Assembly: GCA_000023185.1 (NCBI GenBank)
Contig: CP001622.1
Coordinates: 992,001 to 1,056,000 of the forward strand
Direction of reading: 5' to 3'
Length of the DNA stretch: 64,000 bases
Source of the DNA: Rhizobium leguminosarum bv. trifolii WSM1325
Lineage (GTDB): Bacteria; Pseudomonadota; Alphaproteobacteria; Rhizobiales; Rhizobiaceae
How positions within the stretch are numbered: position 1 is the stretch's first letter; each line of letters begins with the position of its first letter. The notes under the pieces were generated by a model. That model was given only the letters and a program-made list of their open reading frames with translations, was not told where the DNA came from and did no database searches. Below, in pieces: positions 10,033-17,926 of the stretch. A program made the position numbers and the translations under genes.

Positions 10033-10572
10033 CGCTTGCCCTCCGCATTCCGGCAAGAACGTGGAAAATCCCGATCGATCGGAGCCCGGAAACGTGTGAT
10101 CGACATGAGCGAACATACGCGCATCCGCGCGCCTCGCAATTAAATATTTTCGTGATGTATTTTTGCAACATCGCGCTTTTCCCGGCCGGCGGATTGCAGC
10201 GCCGATGTCAACTATATGAATTGTTTCTAAATTTATCCGTTGAACTCCAGCCGGCAGTTTGCGCAGGCGGGGTGAAACCAAATCAACTCTTCGAGCGTTA
10301 AAGGGGAAGTAACGTGAACTGTGTTTGGCATCGGCCGAATATTAGTAAACTGTTAACTGTCATCTGTCTCAATTCGGATAGGAACGACGCGATTTGAGTA
10401 TTTGGATCGTTGAAACTCCGCATCACGGTATTTCAATCAGGTGCCGTGGGAAAGGCGCGAATGCCCTCGGTCCGGTCATCCCGGTACTGCAGGACGCGCC
10501 GGCCCGCACATTGGCGGGCAGGGTGAAATCCATCGCAAGTTCATCCGTCTCGGGCAGTGCATGGAGACGAGA
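10033..10572. other. 540-bp intergenic region
   Basis: No convincing gene is seen. The left end is the upstream region of the minus-strand small gene. The segment 10300-10390 is AT-rich and contains a CtrA-like box (separate entry). Confidence 0.4.
10342..10357 (+). promoter_or_regulatory. Possible CtrA-binding box
   Basis: TTAG-TAAACTG-TTAAC matches the CtrA full-site consensus TTAA-N7-TTAAC with one mismatch. It lies about 215 bp upstream of the small gene at 10573. A single motif hit in a short AT-rich patch is weak evidence. Confidence 0.25.
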
Positions 10573-10740
10573 ATGGCAATAGTAGTCGCATTGGCGGATC
10601 GGCAGCCGCGGGCGCCGCGTCGTCCGGACAAAGAGCCCCGCGAAGCCAAGATTCTTTGGTTCACCGGCGTCCGCTACGAGCGGTTGGCCGAGAGCCCGAA
10701 ACATCGTCCGGCGCCCGCGCCACGCGTCAACAAGAAGTAA
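10573..10740 (+). CDS. Small basic hypothetical protein
   Basis: Protein of 55 residues, Arg/Pro-rich and basic, with a hydrophobic-aromatic centre (ILWFTGVRYERL) and a PAPAPRVNKK tail. GGAGA lies 5 nt before the ATG at 10573; an in-frame ATG at 10561 overlaps that site. I recall similar short proteins in Rhizobium and Agrobacterium but know no function. It is convergent with the DUF1254 gene 13 bp away. Confidence 0.6.
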   Translation: MAIVVALADRQPRAPRRPDKEPREAKILWFTGVRYERLAESPKHRPAPAPRVNKK

Positions 10741-10753
10741 CCGCTCTTCAACC

Positions 10754-11302
10754 TCAGCGAGCGGCGAATTGCTCGCAGCCGGCTTCCGTCAGGAAGTTGC
10801 GCGCAGCCTCATCGAAGCTCGCCTGCGGCGCCAGCGTCCGCAGCACGGCATAGCCGTCAGGCCGGGCCATTTCCACCAGGATCGCCTGTTGCAGCTCCTG
10901 CGGCAAGTTCTTGCGCAGGTCTGTCAGCTGGATCGGACTGCCGGCCAGCACATCGAGCGCGCCGCCGACCGATGTCCTGTCGTTCATGCTGAAGACCTCG
11001 TTGGAGGCGCTGTCGTAGATCGCGATCGACCAGAAGGGCACATTGCCCTTGGCAGTGAAATGCACCGGCGCATCCTCGACGTCGAAGGAGCAGACGGCGG
11101 TGCGCAGGAAGGGGTCGCCATTGGCAAGGCCGGCTTCGTCATACTGGTTGCCAAGCAGGTAGAAATTGTTGAGGTCGCCCTCTGCCTCCACGCGGGTCGC
11201 CGCATCCCTGCCGGTGAAATGCGGCAGCGACAGGATGATCACGAGATGCAGCAGGGCTGCGCCGAAAAGACCGGTCAGGACCGCGAAGAATATCCTAAGC
11301 AT
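10754..11302 (-). CDS. DUF1254 domain membrane protein
   Basis: Protein of 182 residues with an N-terminal membrane anchor (LTGLFGAALLHLVIILSL) and a periplasmic domain of the DUF1254 type (NNFYLLGNQYDEAGLANGDPF; VPFWSIAIYDSASNEVFS). DUF1254 and DUF1214 domains often occur as pairs or fusions, and here the partner gene lies immediately upstream with an 8-bp overlap. Function unknown; an envelope role is inferred from the anchors. Confidence 0.75.
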   Translation of the reverse strand: MLRIFFAVLTGLFGAALLHLVIILSLPHFTGRDAATRVEAEGDLNNFYLLGNQYDEAGLANGDPFLRTAVCSFDVEDAPVHFTAKGNVPFWSIAIYDSASNEVFSMNDRTSVGGALDVLAGSPIQLTDLRKNLPQELQQAILVEMARPDGYAVLRTLAPQASFDEAARNFLTEAGCEQFAAR

Positions 11303-11882
11303 TGCCGCATCCGGTCTTGGTGAGCTTCGGCATAGCGAGGTCGATCACGCCGGAACTGCCGGCGGTCGGGGTGTCGAACAGCGTCAGCACCAGCCGGAAG
11401 GTGCCGGCCTGTGGCAAGGCCAGCCAGTTGCCCGGCTGTGCGACGGCTGAGATCTCGATCGAGAAGCCGCTATCTTGCTGGCGCAGCACCGTCCAGGAAT
11501 TCAGCGCTGAGGGATGCCCGGTCGTCACCGCCGCCGGATTGCCGCCATTGTCGGCGGTAAAGAGGGTCCAGAGCCGGGCAGGCGGCGTCTGCCCGCTGAT
11601 GCGGTAGCGGCAGCCGGCATTCAGCCGCGCGCCCTCGTCGTCGACGCTCGCCGTAAACGTCAGGCCCTCGGCGCTGCCATAGAGCAGCTTGCCGGCGCGT
11701 GCCCGGTGCGACTTGGCATAAGGATCGGCCTCGACCGTCTGCAGCGCTGGAAAGGCCTCCCAGGCGCCGAGCTTGATCGCCCCGAAACCCTGTGTCGCAT
11801 CCAGCGCATAAAGCGAAATCATGATCCCGCCGCCAAAGGCGACGATCAGCGTGATCGCGATAAAGAGGGGGAATCGAAACAC
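11295..11882 (-). CDS. DUF1214 domain membrane protein
   Basis: Protein of 195 residues with one N-terminal membrane segment (FIAITLIVAFGGGIMISLYAL) and an extracytoplasmic DUF1214-like domain (YRISGQTPPARLWTLFTAD; LALPQAGTFRLVLTLFDTP). First gene of a two-gene operon with the DUF1254 gene. Paired DUF1254/DUF1214 proteins are widespread in rhizobia without a known role. Confidence 0.78.
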   Translation of the reverse strand: MFRFPLFIAITLIVAFGGGIMISLYALDATQGFGAIKLGAWEAFPALQTVEADPYAKSHRARAGKLLYGSAEGLTFTASVDDEGARLNAGCRYRISGQTPPARLWTLFTADNGGNPAAVTTGHPSALNSWTVLRQQDSGFSIEISAVAQPGNWLALPQAGTFRLVLTLFDTPTAGSSGVIDLAMPKLTKTGCGNA

Positions 11883-12087
11883 GTCAAGACCTTGGAAACC
11901 ATATCGGATGAAAGGGTTACCACTGATTCTGGCAGGGTGGAATGCCGCGCCGTGACATGGGAGCCGATTGATCCACGGTTATGTCCATGCGGCAAAGCCG
12001 TCATGCCAAGTGCGGCAACGGCAATCCGTGCCGATATATCGAGGCGGGCGGAGGCTGATTTCGGGATCGTGCGCCAGGCGGAGCCTG

Positions 12088-14298
12088 CTACTCCGCGCTC
12101 GCCACCTTCGCTGGCGCGAGCGGGGCGGCATTCTTCAGCTTTTCGCCGAGCTTCTTGAGGATGTCGGTCGATTGAACCGAGAGCATGCGCGGCCGGATGA
12201 GCTGCGGCAATCCGTCCTGCGGCTTGGCGGCGGCGGTCTTGGCGAGGTCCTTTTCCGAGGGCAGGGGATTTTCGACGCCGGGGATGGCGCGCAGCGTCAC
12301 ACCCTGGTGGGCGTAGTCCATGGCGCGCTTGAAGGTCATCGCCGGCAGCGAGCCGCCGGTCATCTCGTTGGTCGAGGTGTAGTCGTCATTGCCGAACCAG
12401 ACGGCGCAGGTGTAATTGCCGGTGAAGCCGACGAACCAGGCGTCGCGATAGGCCTGGGTCGTGCCGGTCTTGCCGGCCGTCAGGATGCCGTTGTCGAGGG
12501 CTGCCTTGCGCGCCGTGCCGACATAGGGAACACGCGACAACATCTGGTTCATATAGGCGTCGGCCTGTTCGGAGAGCACGCGTTTCGGCGCCGGCTCGTC
12601 ACGGTCGAAATCGTAGAGCACGTCGCCGTCGTAATCGAGGATCTGGGTGATGCCGTGGCGGCGCGACTGGTAGCCGCCGGCCGGGAAGGTGGCATAGGCC
12701 GTCGCCTGGTCGAGGACCGTCACCTCGGAGGTGCCGATCGGGATGGTGACGTCGTCGCGGATGGGCGTTTCGACGCCGAGGTTCTTCGCCATCGCCCGGA
12801 TCGGCTGAATACCGAGTTTTTCCTTGGCGAGCCGCACCGGCACGGTGTTGATCGACTGGGCGATCGCGGTCTCGAGTGTGATGCGGCCGGCATAGCGGTT
12901 TGCGTAATTGTGCGGGCTCCAGTTGCCCCAGTAGATCGGCGCATCGACGATCGTCGTCTGCGGCGTCATGCCGCTCTCCATCGCCACCGCATAAGTGTAG
13001 ACCTTGAAGGACGAGCCCGGCTGGCGCAGCGCCCTGCTGGCGCGGTTGAACTGGCTCTCCCCGTAATCCCGGCCGCCGACCATGGCGCGCACGGCGCCAC
13101 CGTTTTCGATCATCACCATCGCGCCCTGCTTGGCGTGATAGGCCTCGCCATATTCGCGCAGCGACGTCTCGACCGAATCCTCCGCCGCCTGCTGGATGCC
13201 CATGTCGATGGTCGTGCGCACGATCAGCGAATGCTGGTGGAAGCGCGACGAAAGCCGCTGGACCTCGTCGAAAGCCCAATCGAGGAAGAAATCGGGCGAT
13301 TCCACCTCGTTGCGGTCGACGACGGTGGCCGGATTGCGCCTGGCGGCGATCACCTGGCCCTCGGTCATCAACCCGCTCTGCACCAGATTGGTCAGCACTT
13401 CGTTGGCGCGGGCACGCGCCGCCGGCAGGTTGACATGCGGCGCGTATTTCGCCGGCGCCTTGAACAGGCCGGCAAGCATGGCGGATTCGGCAAGGTTCAC
13501 ATCGGTGATGTTCTTGCCGAAATAGAACTGCGCCGCCGCCGCCGCGCCAAAAGTACCGCCGCCCATATAGGCGCGGTCGAGATAGGTGGAGAGGATTTCC
13601 TTCTTGGAAAGGTTCGCCTCGAGCCACAGTGCCAGGAACGCCTCGGTGACCTTGCGGTCGATCGAGCGTTCGTTCGACAGGAACAGGTTCTTGGCGAGCT
13701 GCTGCGTCAGTGTCGAGCCGCCTTGGACGACTTCGCCCGCGCGCGCATTCTCGCTCATGGCGCGGAAGAGGCCGATGAAATCGATGCCGAAATGGTCGAA
13801 GAAGCGCCGGTCCTCGGTGGCGATCACCGATTTGATCAGCGAATCCGGCAGCTCGTCGATCGGTACGGAATTCTGGTGGATGACGCCGCGATGGCCGATG
13901 ACGTTGCCGTAGCGGTCAGTGAAGGTGACGGCGAAATCGCCGCGGTTGCGCCAGTCTTCCTTGGTTGCCTCGAAGGCGGGCTGGGCAAGCAGCAGCATCA
14001 GCACCGAGCCGGCCGTCCCGAGCGTCAGCCCTTCGCCGGCGAGTTCGAAGACCATGCGCTTCCAGCCGCGCACGCGGAAGCGGCGGAAGAAAATGGTAAT
14101 GTCTTCCCAGATCTCGGCAGCGCGGAAGCCGGCGTTCCAGACGGTCGAATCGATCCAGGAATCGATGCGCAGTAGAATGTGACGGCTCTTCGCCGGCCGC
14201 TTTTCCGCTGCCTCGCTCGCCGCTTTTCCGGGCCTTTTTTCTGGCCCGTTTTCTGGCCCATTTCCTGGCCCATTTCCTGGGTTGTCCGGATCCTGCAC
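12088..14298 (-). CDS. Class A penicillin-binding protein (transglycosylase/transpeptidase)
   Basis: Bifunctional peptidoglycan synthase of 736 residues. An N-terminal Gly-Asn-Pro/Lys-rich cytoplasmic tail, built from short repeats, precedes a membrane segment (about 90-110). The GT51 glycosyltransferase domain has TEDRRFFDHFG (catalytic Glu about 162) and QGGSTLTQQLAKN. The transpeptidase domain has SSFK (Ser about 429), QSINT and KTGTT. It polymerises lipid II and cross-links stem peptides in the periplasm. The GTG start is the first available codon and is uncertain. The shared upstream region with the YcgN gene is rich in symmetry (14370-14409). Confidence 0.9.
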   Translation of the reverse strand: MQDPDNPGNGPGNGPENGPEKRPGKAASEAAEKRPAKSRHILLRIDSWIDSTVWNAGFRAAEIWEDITIFFRRFRVRGWKRMVFELAGEGLTLGTAGSVLMLLLAQPAFEATKEDWRNRGDFAVTFTDRYGNVIGHRGVIHQNSVPIDELPDSLIKSVIATEDRRFFDHFGIDFIGLFRAMSENARAGEVVQGGSTLTQQLAKNLFLSNERSIDRKVTEAFLALWLEANLSKKEILSTYLDRAYMGGGTFGAAAAAQFYFGKNITDVNLAESAMLAGLFKAPAKYAPHVNLPAARARANEVLTNLVQSGLMTEGQVIAARRNPATVVDRNEVESPDFFLDWAFDEVQRLSSRFHQHSLIVRTTIDMGIQQAAEDSVETSLREYGEAYHAKQGAMVMIENGGAVRAMVGGRDYGESQFNRASRALRQPGSSFKVYTYAVAMESGMTPQTTIVDAPIYWGNWSPHNYANRYAGRITLETAIAQSINTVPVRLAKEKLGIQPIRAMAKNLGVETPIRDDVTIPIGTSEVTVLDQATAYATFPAGGYQSRRHGITQILDYDGDVLYDFDRDEPAPKRVLSEQADAYMNQMLSRVPYVGTARKAALDNGILTAGKTGTTQAYRDAWFVGFTGNYTCAVWFGNDDYTSTNEMTGGSLPAMTFKRAMDYAHQGVTLRAIPGVENPLPSEKDLAKTAAAKPQDGLPQLIRPRMLSVQSTDILKKLGEKLKNAAPLAPAKVASAE

Positions 14299-14369
14299 GT
14301 CCTGTATTCCCGCCTGATCTCGCTTCGGTCATAACCGACAAAAGCGCGAGGCCCGCATATGGCCGCAAA

Positions 14370-14409
14370 TCTCTCCGATACCAGGAGAGAATTCTCCGAG
14401 TACCAGGAG
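14370..14409. promoter_or_regulatory. Cluster of inverted and direct repeats between divergent genes
   Basis: Three overlapping symmetries occur in 40 bp. TCTCTCC/GGAGAGA are inverted (14370-14376, 14384-14390). GAGAATTCTC is a palindrome (14387-14396). TACCAGGAG is a direct repeat at 14379-14387 and 14401-14409, 22 bp apart, about two helical turns. This is plausible regulator binding for the penicillin-binding protein and/or the YcgN gene. The regulator is unknown. Confidence 0.45.
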
Positions 14410-14501
14410 TATACTGAAGGATTGATTGATTTTGCGGCCGATAACAAGAGAGATGCATAAGGGTCACGCGAATTTGCGGGTCGCTGTTGCATGAAACGAC
14501 G

Positions 14502-14978
14502 ATGAACGATCTGCCCTTCTGGAAGAGCAAGACGCTTGCCGAGATGACCGTCGCCGAGTGGGAAAGCCTCTGCGACGGCTGCGGCCTCTGTTGTCTCAAC
14601 AAGATCGAGGAATGGGATAGCGGCGATATCTATTTCACCTCGGTCAGCTGCAAGCTGCTAGACGGCGAAAGCTGTCGCTGCTCCAGCTATGAGAACCGCT
14701 GGGATTTCGTGCCGGACTGCGTGCAGCTGACCAAGGAGAACGTGCCCGATATCGCCTGGCTGCCGCCCACCTGCGGCTACCGGCTGGTCAATGAAGGCCG
14801 CGACCTCTACTGGTGGCACCCGCTCGTCTCCGGCGATCCGGAGACCGTCCATGCCGCCGGCATTTCCGCGCGAGGCCGCGCGATCAACGAAAATGAGATC
14901 GATCTCGACGATCTCGAGGATTACGTCGTCGACTGGCCGCTGACCGTGGGCGAGGAGAAGGACGACGAGGACGCCTGA
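14502..14978 (+). CDS. YcgN family cysteine-cluster protein (UPF0260)
   Basis: Protein of 158 residues with the family signature [13 protein letters not shown] at residues 28-40 and further cysteines ([19 protein letters not shown]). Members are predicted to bind zinc or an iron-sulfur centre; the role is not established. [10 protein letters not shown] is the usual family start, so the ATG at 14502 is preferred to the TTG at 14487. The tail is acidic. It is divergent from the penicillin-binding protein gene. Confidence 0.85.
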   Translation: MNDLPFWKSKTLAEMTVAEWESLCDGCGLCCLNKIEEWDSGDIYFTSVSCKLLDGESCRCSSYENRWDFVPDCVQLTKENVPDIAWLPPTCGYRLVNEGRDLYWWHPLVSGDPETVHAAGISARGRAINENEIDLDDLEDYVVDWPLTVGEEKDDEDA

Positions 14979-15120
14979 GACGGCTGGCGAAGGTTTTTCT
15001 TGCGGGGCGAATGACGCATTCGCACAGCGCACGCCTTACCTCCGGCGCGATGCGTAAAATTGGCACTGGCCGCTGCTTGATTATTGAAAAGTGAGACCCT
15101 ACTTGCGGTGCAACCCGCTG

Positions 15121-15198
15121 GTCCGGGCCCCTCTGGCGAGAGCTTCGGCACTCTTGCGATGTCGGACCTCTTCTCCGACAACCAGTGCCGACAGGGGA
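15121..15198 (+). promoter_or_regulatory. Structured leader with mutually exclusive hairpins upstream of terC
   Basis: Several pairings compete. GTCCG (15121-15125) pairs with CGGAC (15163-15167) around a GCGAGAG/CTCTTGC stem (15136-15142, 15151-15157). GTCGGA (15161-15166) pairs with TCCGAC (15174-15179). TCGGCACT (15145-15152) pairs with AGTGCCGA (15184-15191), right beside the AGGGG ribosome-binding site. TerC/Alx genes are often under Mn2+ riboswitches (yybP-ykoY). I do not see the conserved GGGGAGUAG core, so I call only a candidate translational switch. Confidence 0.45.
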
Positions 15199-15204
15199 CT
15201 ATCC

Positions 15205-16188
15205 TTGAATCTCTCATTTTTGTTCGTCGAGTGGCTGGGAACGCCGCTCTGGATGTGGTCGAGCTTTTTCGCCCTCGTCATCGCCATTCTGTCGTTCGAC
15301 CTCGGTATTCTTCATAAGCAGAACAAGGAGATCGGCGTCGGCGAAAGCGTCAGGCTTTCCGCTCTCTATATCGCGCTCGGCCTTACCTTCGGTGGTTTTG
15401 TATGGTGGTACCTCGGCTCCGAGGCCGGTCTTGCCTATATGACGGGCTTCGTCGTCGAAAAGACGCTGGCCCTCGACAACGTCTTCGTCATCGCCCTGAT
15501 CTTCTCGTTCTTTGCCGTGCCGCGCATCTACCAGCACCGGGTGCTCTTCTGGGGCATTCTCGGCGTCATCGTGCTGCGCGCCATCATGATCGGCGTCGGC
15601 GCGACGCTGGTCGCCGAATTCGCCTGGCTTCTCTATATCTTCGCCGCGTTCCTGATCGTCACCGGCATCAAGATGCTGGTCATCAAGGAGGCAGAGCCTG
15701 ATGTCTCGAAGAACATCCTCGTGCGCTTCATGCGCAGCCGCTTCAACGTCACCGAGGAACATCACGGCGAACGGTTCTTCGTCAGAAAGGCAAATCCCAG
15801 GACGGGGAGGATGACTTGGTTCATCACGCCGCTCTTCATGGCGCTGGTGATGGTCGAGGTGGCCGACGTTATCTTCGCCGTGGATTCGGTCCCCGCGATC
15901 TTCGCAATCACCACCGATCCGTTCATCGTCTACACCTCGAACATCTTCGCGATCCTCGGCCTTCGCGCCCTTTACTTCGCGCTTGCTGCGATGATTCATC
16001 GCTTCCGTTACCTCAAGCCGGCGCTTGCCATCGTGCTGATCTTCATCGGCTCGAAGATCTTCCTCGCCGACCTGCTGGGCCTTGAAAAATTCCCGGCCGC
16101 GCTCTCGCTCAGCATCACCTTCGCGATCATCGCAGCCGGCGTGGTCTGGAGCCTCCTCAAGACGCGGGATCCGCAACAGCCCGCCTGA
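15205..16188 (+). CDS. TerC/Alx family membrane protein
   Basis: Integral membrane protein of 327 residues from a TTG start at 15205, preceded by AGGGG 7-8 nt upstream. The longer frame from 15091 would begin inside the structured leader and adds a non-membrane Arg-rich stretch. It has about eight membrane segments and the family acidic motifs FDLGILHK, LALDNVFV and VEVADVIFAVDSVPA. Alx-type members take part in manganese homeostasis or export; others are linked to tellurite resistance. By its length and motifs it is Alx-like. Regulation by the leader is inferred. Confidence 0.88.
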   Translation: MNLSFLFVEWLGTPLWMWSSFFALVIAILSFDLGILHKQNKEIGVGESVRLSALYIALGLTFGGFVWWYLGSEAGLAYMTGFVVEKTLALDNVFVIALIFSFFAVPRIYQHRVLFWGILGVIVLRAIMIGVGATLVAEFAWLLYIFAAFLIVTGIKMLVIKEAEPDVSKNILVRFMRSRFNVTEEHHGERFFVRKANPRTGRMTWFITPLFMALVMVEVADVIFAVDSVPAIFAITTDPFIVYTSNIFAILGLRALYFALAAMIHRFRYLKPALAIVLIFIGSKIFLADLLGLEKFPAALSLSITFAIIAAGVVWSLLKTRDPQQPA

Positions 16189-16232
16189 GCGGGCTCTGCA
16201 CAGGGAATACGTCAACAAAGAAGGAAACAGAT

Positions 16233-16535
16233 ATGATTTCGAATTTCATCGGTTGGATTTTTGCCCTGCTCGTCGTCGATCCGTTGCAGGCTGAGATCCA
16301 GCAACAGGCTGAGCGCGCCCGGCTTCCCGTGGAGATCGTCCGCCAGTCCCAGGCCTGCCTGACATCCCAGGGGCCGAAGCTCATAGAGCGCGCCGCCGGC
16401 GACTACGGCTGGGCGGCGGCCACAGTCGTCAGCATAGCGATCGGTCATACCGCGCCGGCCGAACTTCTCGACGGCAGCGACCCGCAATGCGCAGCCCTGG
16501 TCGGCGCCCTGAAGGGAGCCGGCGCGGGTGCGTGA
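16233..16535 (+). CDS. Small secreted or membrane-associated hypothetical protein
   Basis: Protein of 100 residues starting with a hydrophobic segment (FIGWIFALLVV) and followed by a helical domain with two cysteines (about 42 and 84). AAGGAAA precedes the ATG. The last 8 bases overlap the GTG of the exoD-like gene, suggesting translational coupling. I recall homologs only as rhizobial hypothetical proteins; a periplasmic location is inferred from the N-terminus. Confidence 0.7.
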   Translation: MISNFIGWIFALLVVDPLQAEIQQQAERARLPVEIVRQSQACLTSQGPKLIERAAGDYGWAAATVVSIAIGHTAPAELLDGSDPQCAALVGALKGAGAGA

Positions 16536-17190
16536 CGGCGACCAGCTGAAAATGGACTGCGTAATGTCTGATCAAGCCGGAAATAGACGGCCGCCGCGCG
16601 GTGTGGCCACCGCGCGGCTCCGGGAGATGCTGGAACTCGCCCGGGCGAAGGGCGGCCTCTCCATCGGTGAGGCTTTGGAGGCGATGGGCTCGACCAGCAT
16701 CGCCTTCACCATCCTGTTCCTGGCAATCCCGGCACTGACCCCGATTCCCGGGCCATTCGGAATGGTTTTCGGTACCGCGCTGGCGCTGGTCTCCCTCCAG
16801 ATCGTTGCGGGCGGCCGGAAGGTCTGGCTGCCCGCCATCGTCAGGGATCGCCGGGTTTCATCGGCGGCGCTCGATCTCGTCGTGGGTCACGCGGTCCCGG
16901 TGATCGCCCGGGTGGAGAAGGTCGTGCGCGCCGGCCGGCTGCAGGCCCTCACCGGCCCGACGGTGCAGGCGCTGCTCGGCATTCCTGTCTTCCTGCTCGC
17001 CGTGGTGATCGCGCTGCCGATCCCCTTCGGCAATATTCTGCCGGTGTTCTCGCTGGTGGTGCTCGCCGTCGCCCTGATGGAGCGGGATGGTCTCGTCACC
17101 CTGATCGGACTGCTGCTCACATTGGCGACCATCGTCGCGACTGCCGCCTTGCTTTATTTTATCAAGGCGATGATCTTCACGGCCTCTTAA
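16528..17190 (+). CDS. exoD: ExoD family exopolysaccharide synthesis protein
   Basis: Integral membrane protein of about 220 residues with the ExoD family features GLSIGEALEAMGSTSIAFTI and a Pro-rich PALTPIPGPFG loop, followed by several membrane segments. In S. meliloti exoD is needed for full exopolysaccharide production, alkali tolerance and nodule invasion; the mechanism is unknown. The GTG at 16528 overlaps the previous gene; ATGs at 16552 and 16564 are alternative starts. The 3' end overlaps the convergent TetR gene by 4 bp. Confidence 0.82.
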   Translation: MRDGDQLKMDCVMSDQAGNRRPPRGVATARLREMLELARAKGGLSIGEALEAMGSTSIAFTILFLAIPALTPIPGPFGMVFGTALALVSLQIVAGGRKVWLPAIVRDRRVSSAALDLVVGHAVPVIARVEKVVRAGRLQALTGPTVQALLGIPVFLLAVVIALPIPFGNILPVFSLVVLAVALMERDGLVTLIGLLLTLATIVATAALLYFIKAMIFTAS

Positions 17191-17756
17191 CCTGAATGGA
17201 CAGGTACCGCGGCGAGGAAATGCCGCAACTCCGTCTGGACATAGGCAGCCACCGGCCCTTCGGCGCCAAAACCCCACCAGATGAGCGAACCCTGCCATTG
17301 CGACAGCATCAGCCGGGCGATCGTCTCCGGCGCCTTCGCCGAGCCGAAACATCGCGCGATTGCCGCCGTCAGTGCCGCTCCCCAGGCCGCACCCCGGGCA
17401 CGCAGCACCGGATCGCGAAAATCCTCGCGAAGCACCAGCAGTCCCTCGCCATAGGCGGCGGCATTATCGCCGTAATCCTGCGACAGGCCAACGAGCAGCG
17501 CGACGGCGCCTTCTTGCGTTTTCGGCACGACCTCGGCAAGCCGCGCCGTTTCCGCATCAAGCCTGTCCCAGGCATAAAGCAGCGCGGCGCGCAGCATCGC
17601 CGCTTTCGTGGCGAAGCGCTGTACCAGCGTCGAGCCGGAAAGACCGCTCGTTTTCGCCACCGCCGCAAAGGTCGCCGCCTCCGGCCCCTCGGCATGGATC
17701 AGCGCCAGCACCATGGCGAGAAGCTGTTCGTCGGACAGTGTGCGGCGACGCGGCAT
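17187..17756 (-). CDS. TetR/AcrR family regulator
   Basis: Repressor-type protein of 189 residues. The N-terminal TetR helix-turn-helix (about 10-55; FAAVAKTSGLSGSTLVQRFATKAAML) precedes a C-terminal ligand-binding region with W-rich LSQWQGSLIWWGF. It is divergent from a short-chain dehydrogenase gene (17927). The region between them holds a palindrome at 17783-17804 that could be its operator. Ligand unknown. Confidence 0.85.
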   Translation of the reverse strand: MPRRRTLSDEQLLAMVLALIHAEGPEAATFAAVAKTSGLSGSTLVQRFATKAAMLRAALLYAWDRLDAETARLAEVVPKTQEGAVALLVGLSQDYGDNAAAYGEGLLVLREDFRDPVLRARGAAWGAALTAAIARCFGSAKAPETIARLMLSQWQGSLIWWGFGAEGPVAAYVQTELRHFLAAVPVHSG

Positions 17757-17782
17757 GAAATTCCTCTTGCATTCACATTATA

Positions 17783-17804
17783 TATAAATGATCATTCGTT
17801 TATA
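17783..17804. promoter_or_regulatory. Possible TetR operator
   Basis: TATAAA and TTTATA arms flank a TGATCATTCG centre, in an AT-rich patch 27 bp upstream of the TetR start. The symmetry is imperfect in the middle. Position and symmetry suggest autoregulation and control of the divergent dehydrogenase gene. Confidence 0.4.
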
Positions 17805-17848
17805 AACAAGGAGCGCCGGCCAATTCCTGGCGCTTCCGTTACGGCATA

Positions 17849-17906
17849 AGGCGTTCTACAGCGCCGCGCCTCTTTAGAGGCGCAAAGGACGCTGTAACAC
17901 TTTGCA
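17849..17906 (+). repeat. Rhizobial intergenic repeat, family B copy 1
   Basis: CTACAGCGCCGCGCC-TCTTTAGA-GGCGC-AAAGGACGCTGTAACACTTTG forms a long hairpin by CTACAGCG/CGCTGTA and GCGCC/GGCGC pairing. It matches the copy at 50262-50368 in layout (AGCGCCGCGC, then AGGACGCT, then CACTTT). It lies just upstream of the dehydrogenase gene. Confidence 0.75.
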
Positions 17907-17926
17907 TTGGCGTGGAGGATGGAGAA

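Noticed and set aside
11968..14175. 735-codon plus-strand open frame
   Set aside because: It lies entirely opposite the penicillin-binding protein, whose GT51 and transpeptidase motifs are intact. The antisense product is His/Arg/Asp-rich with no recognisable domain.
15000..15204. Canonical yybP-ykoY manganese riboswitch before terC
   Set aside because: The conserved GGGGAGUAG and partner core could not be found by eye, so only a generic structured leader is claimed.
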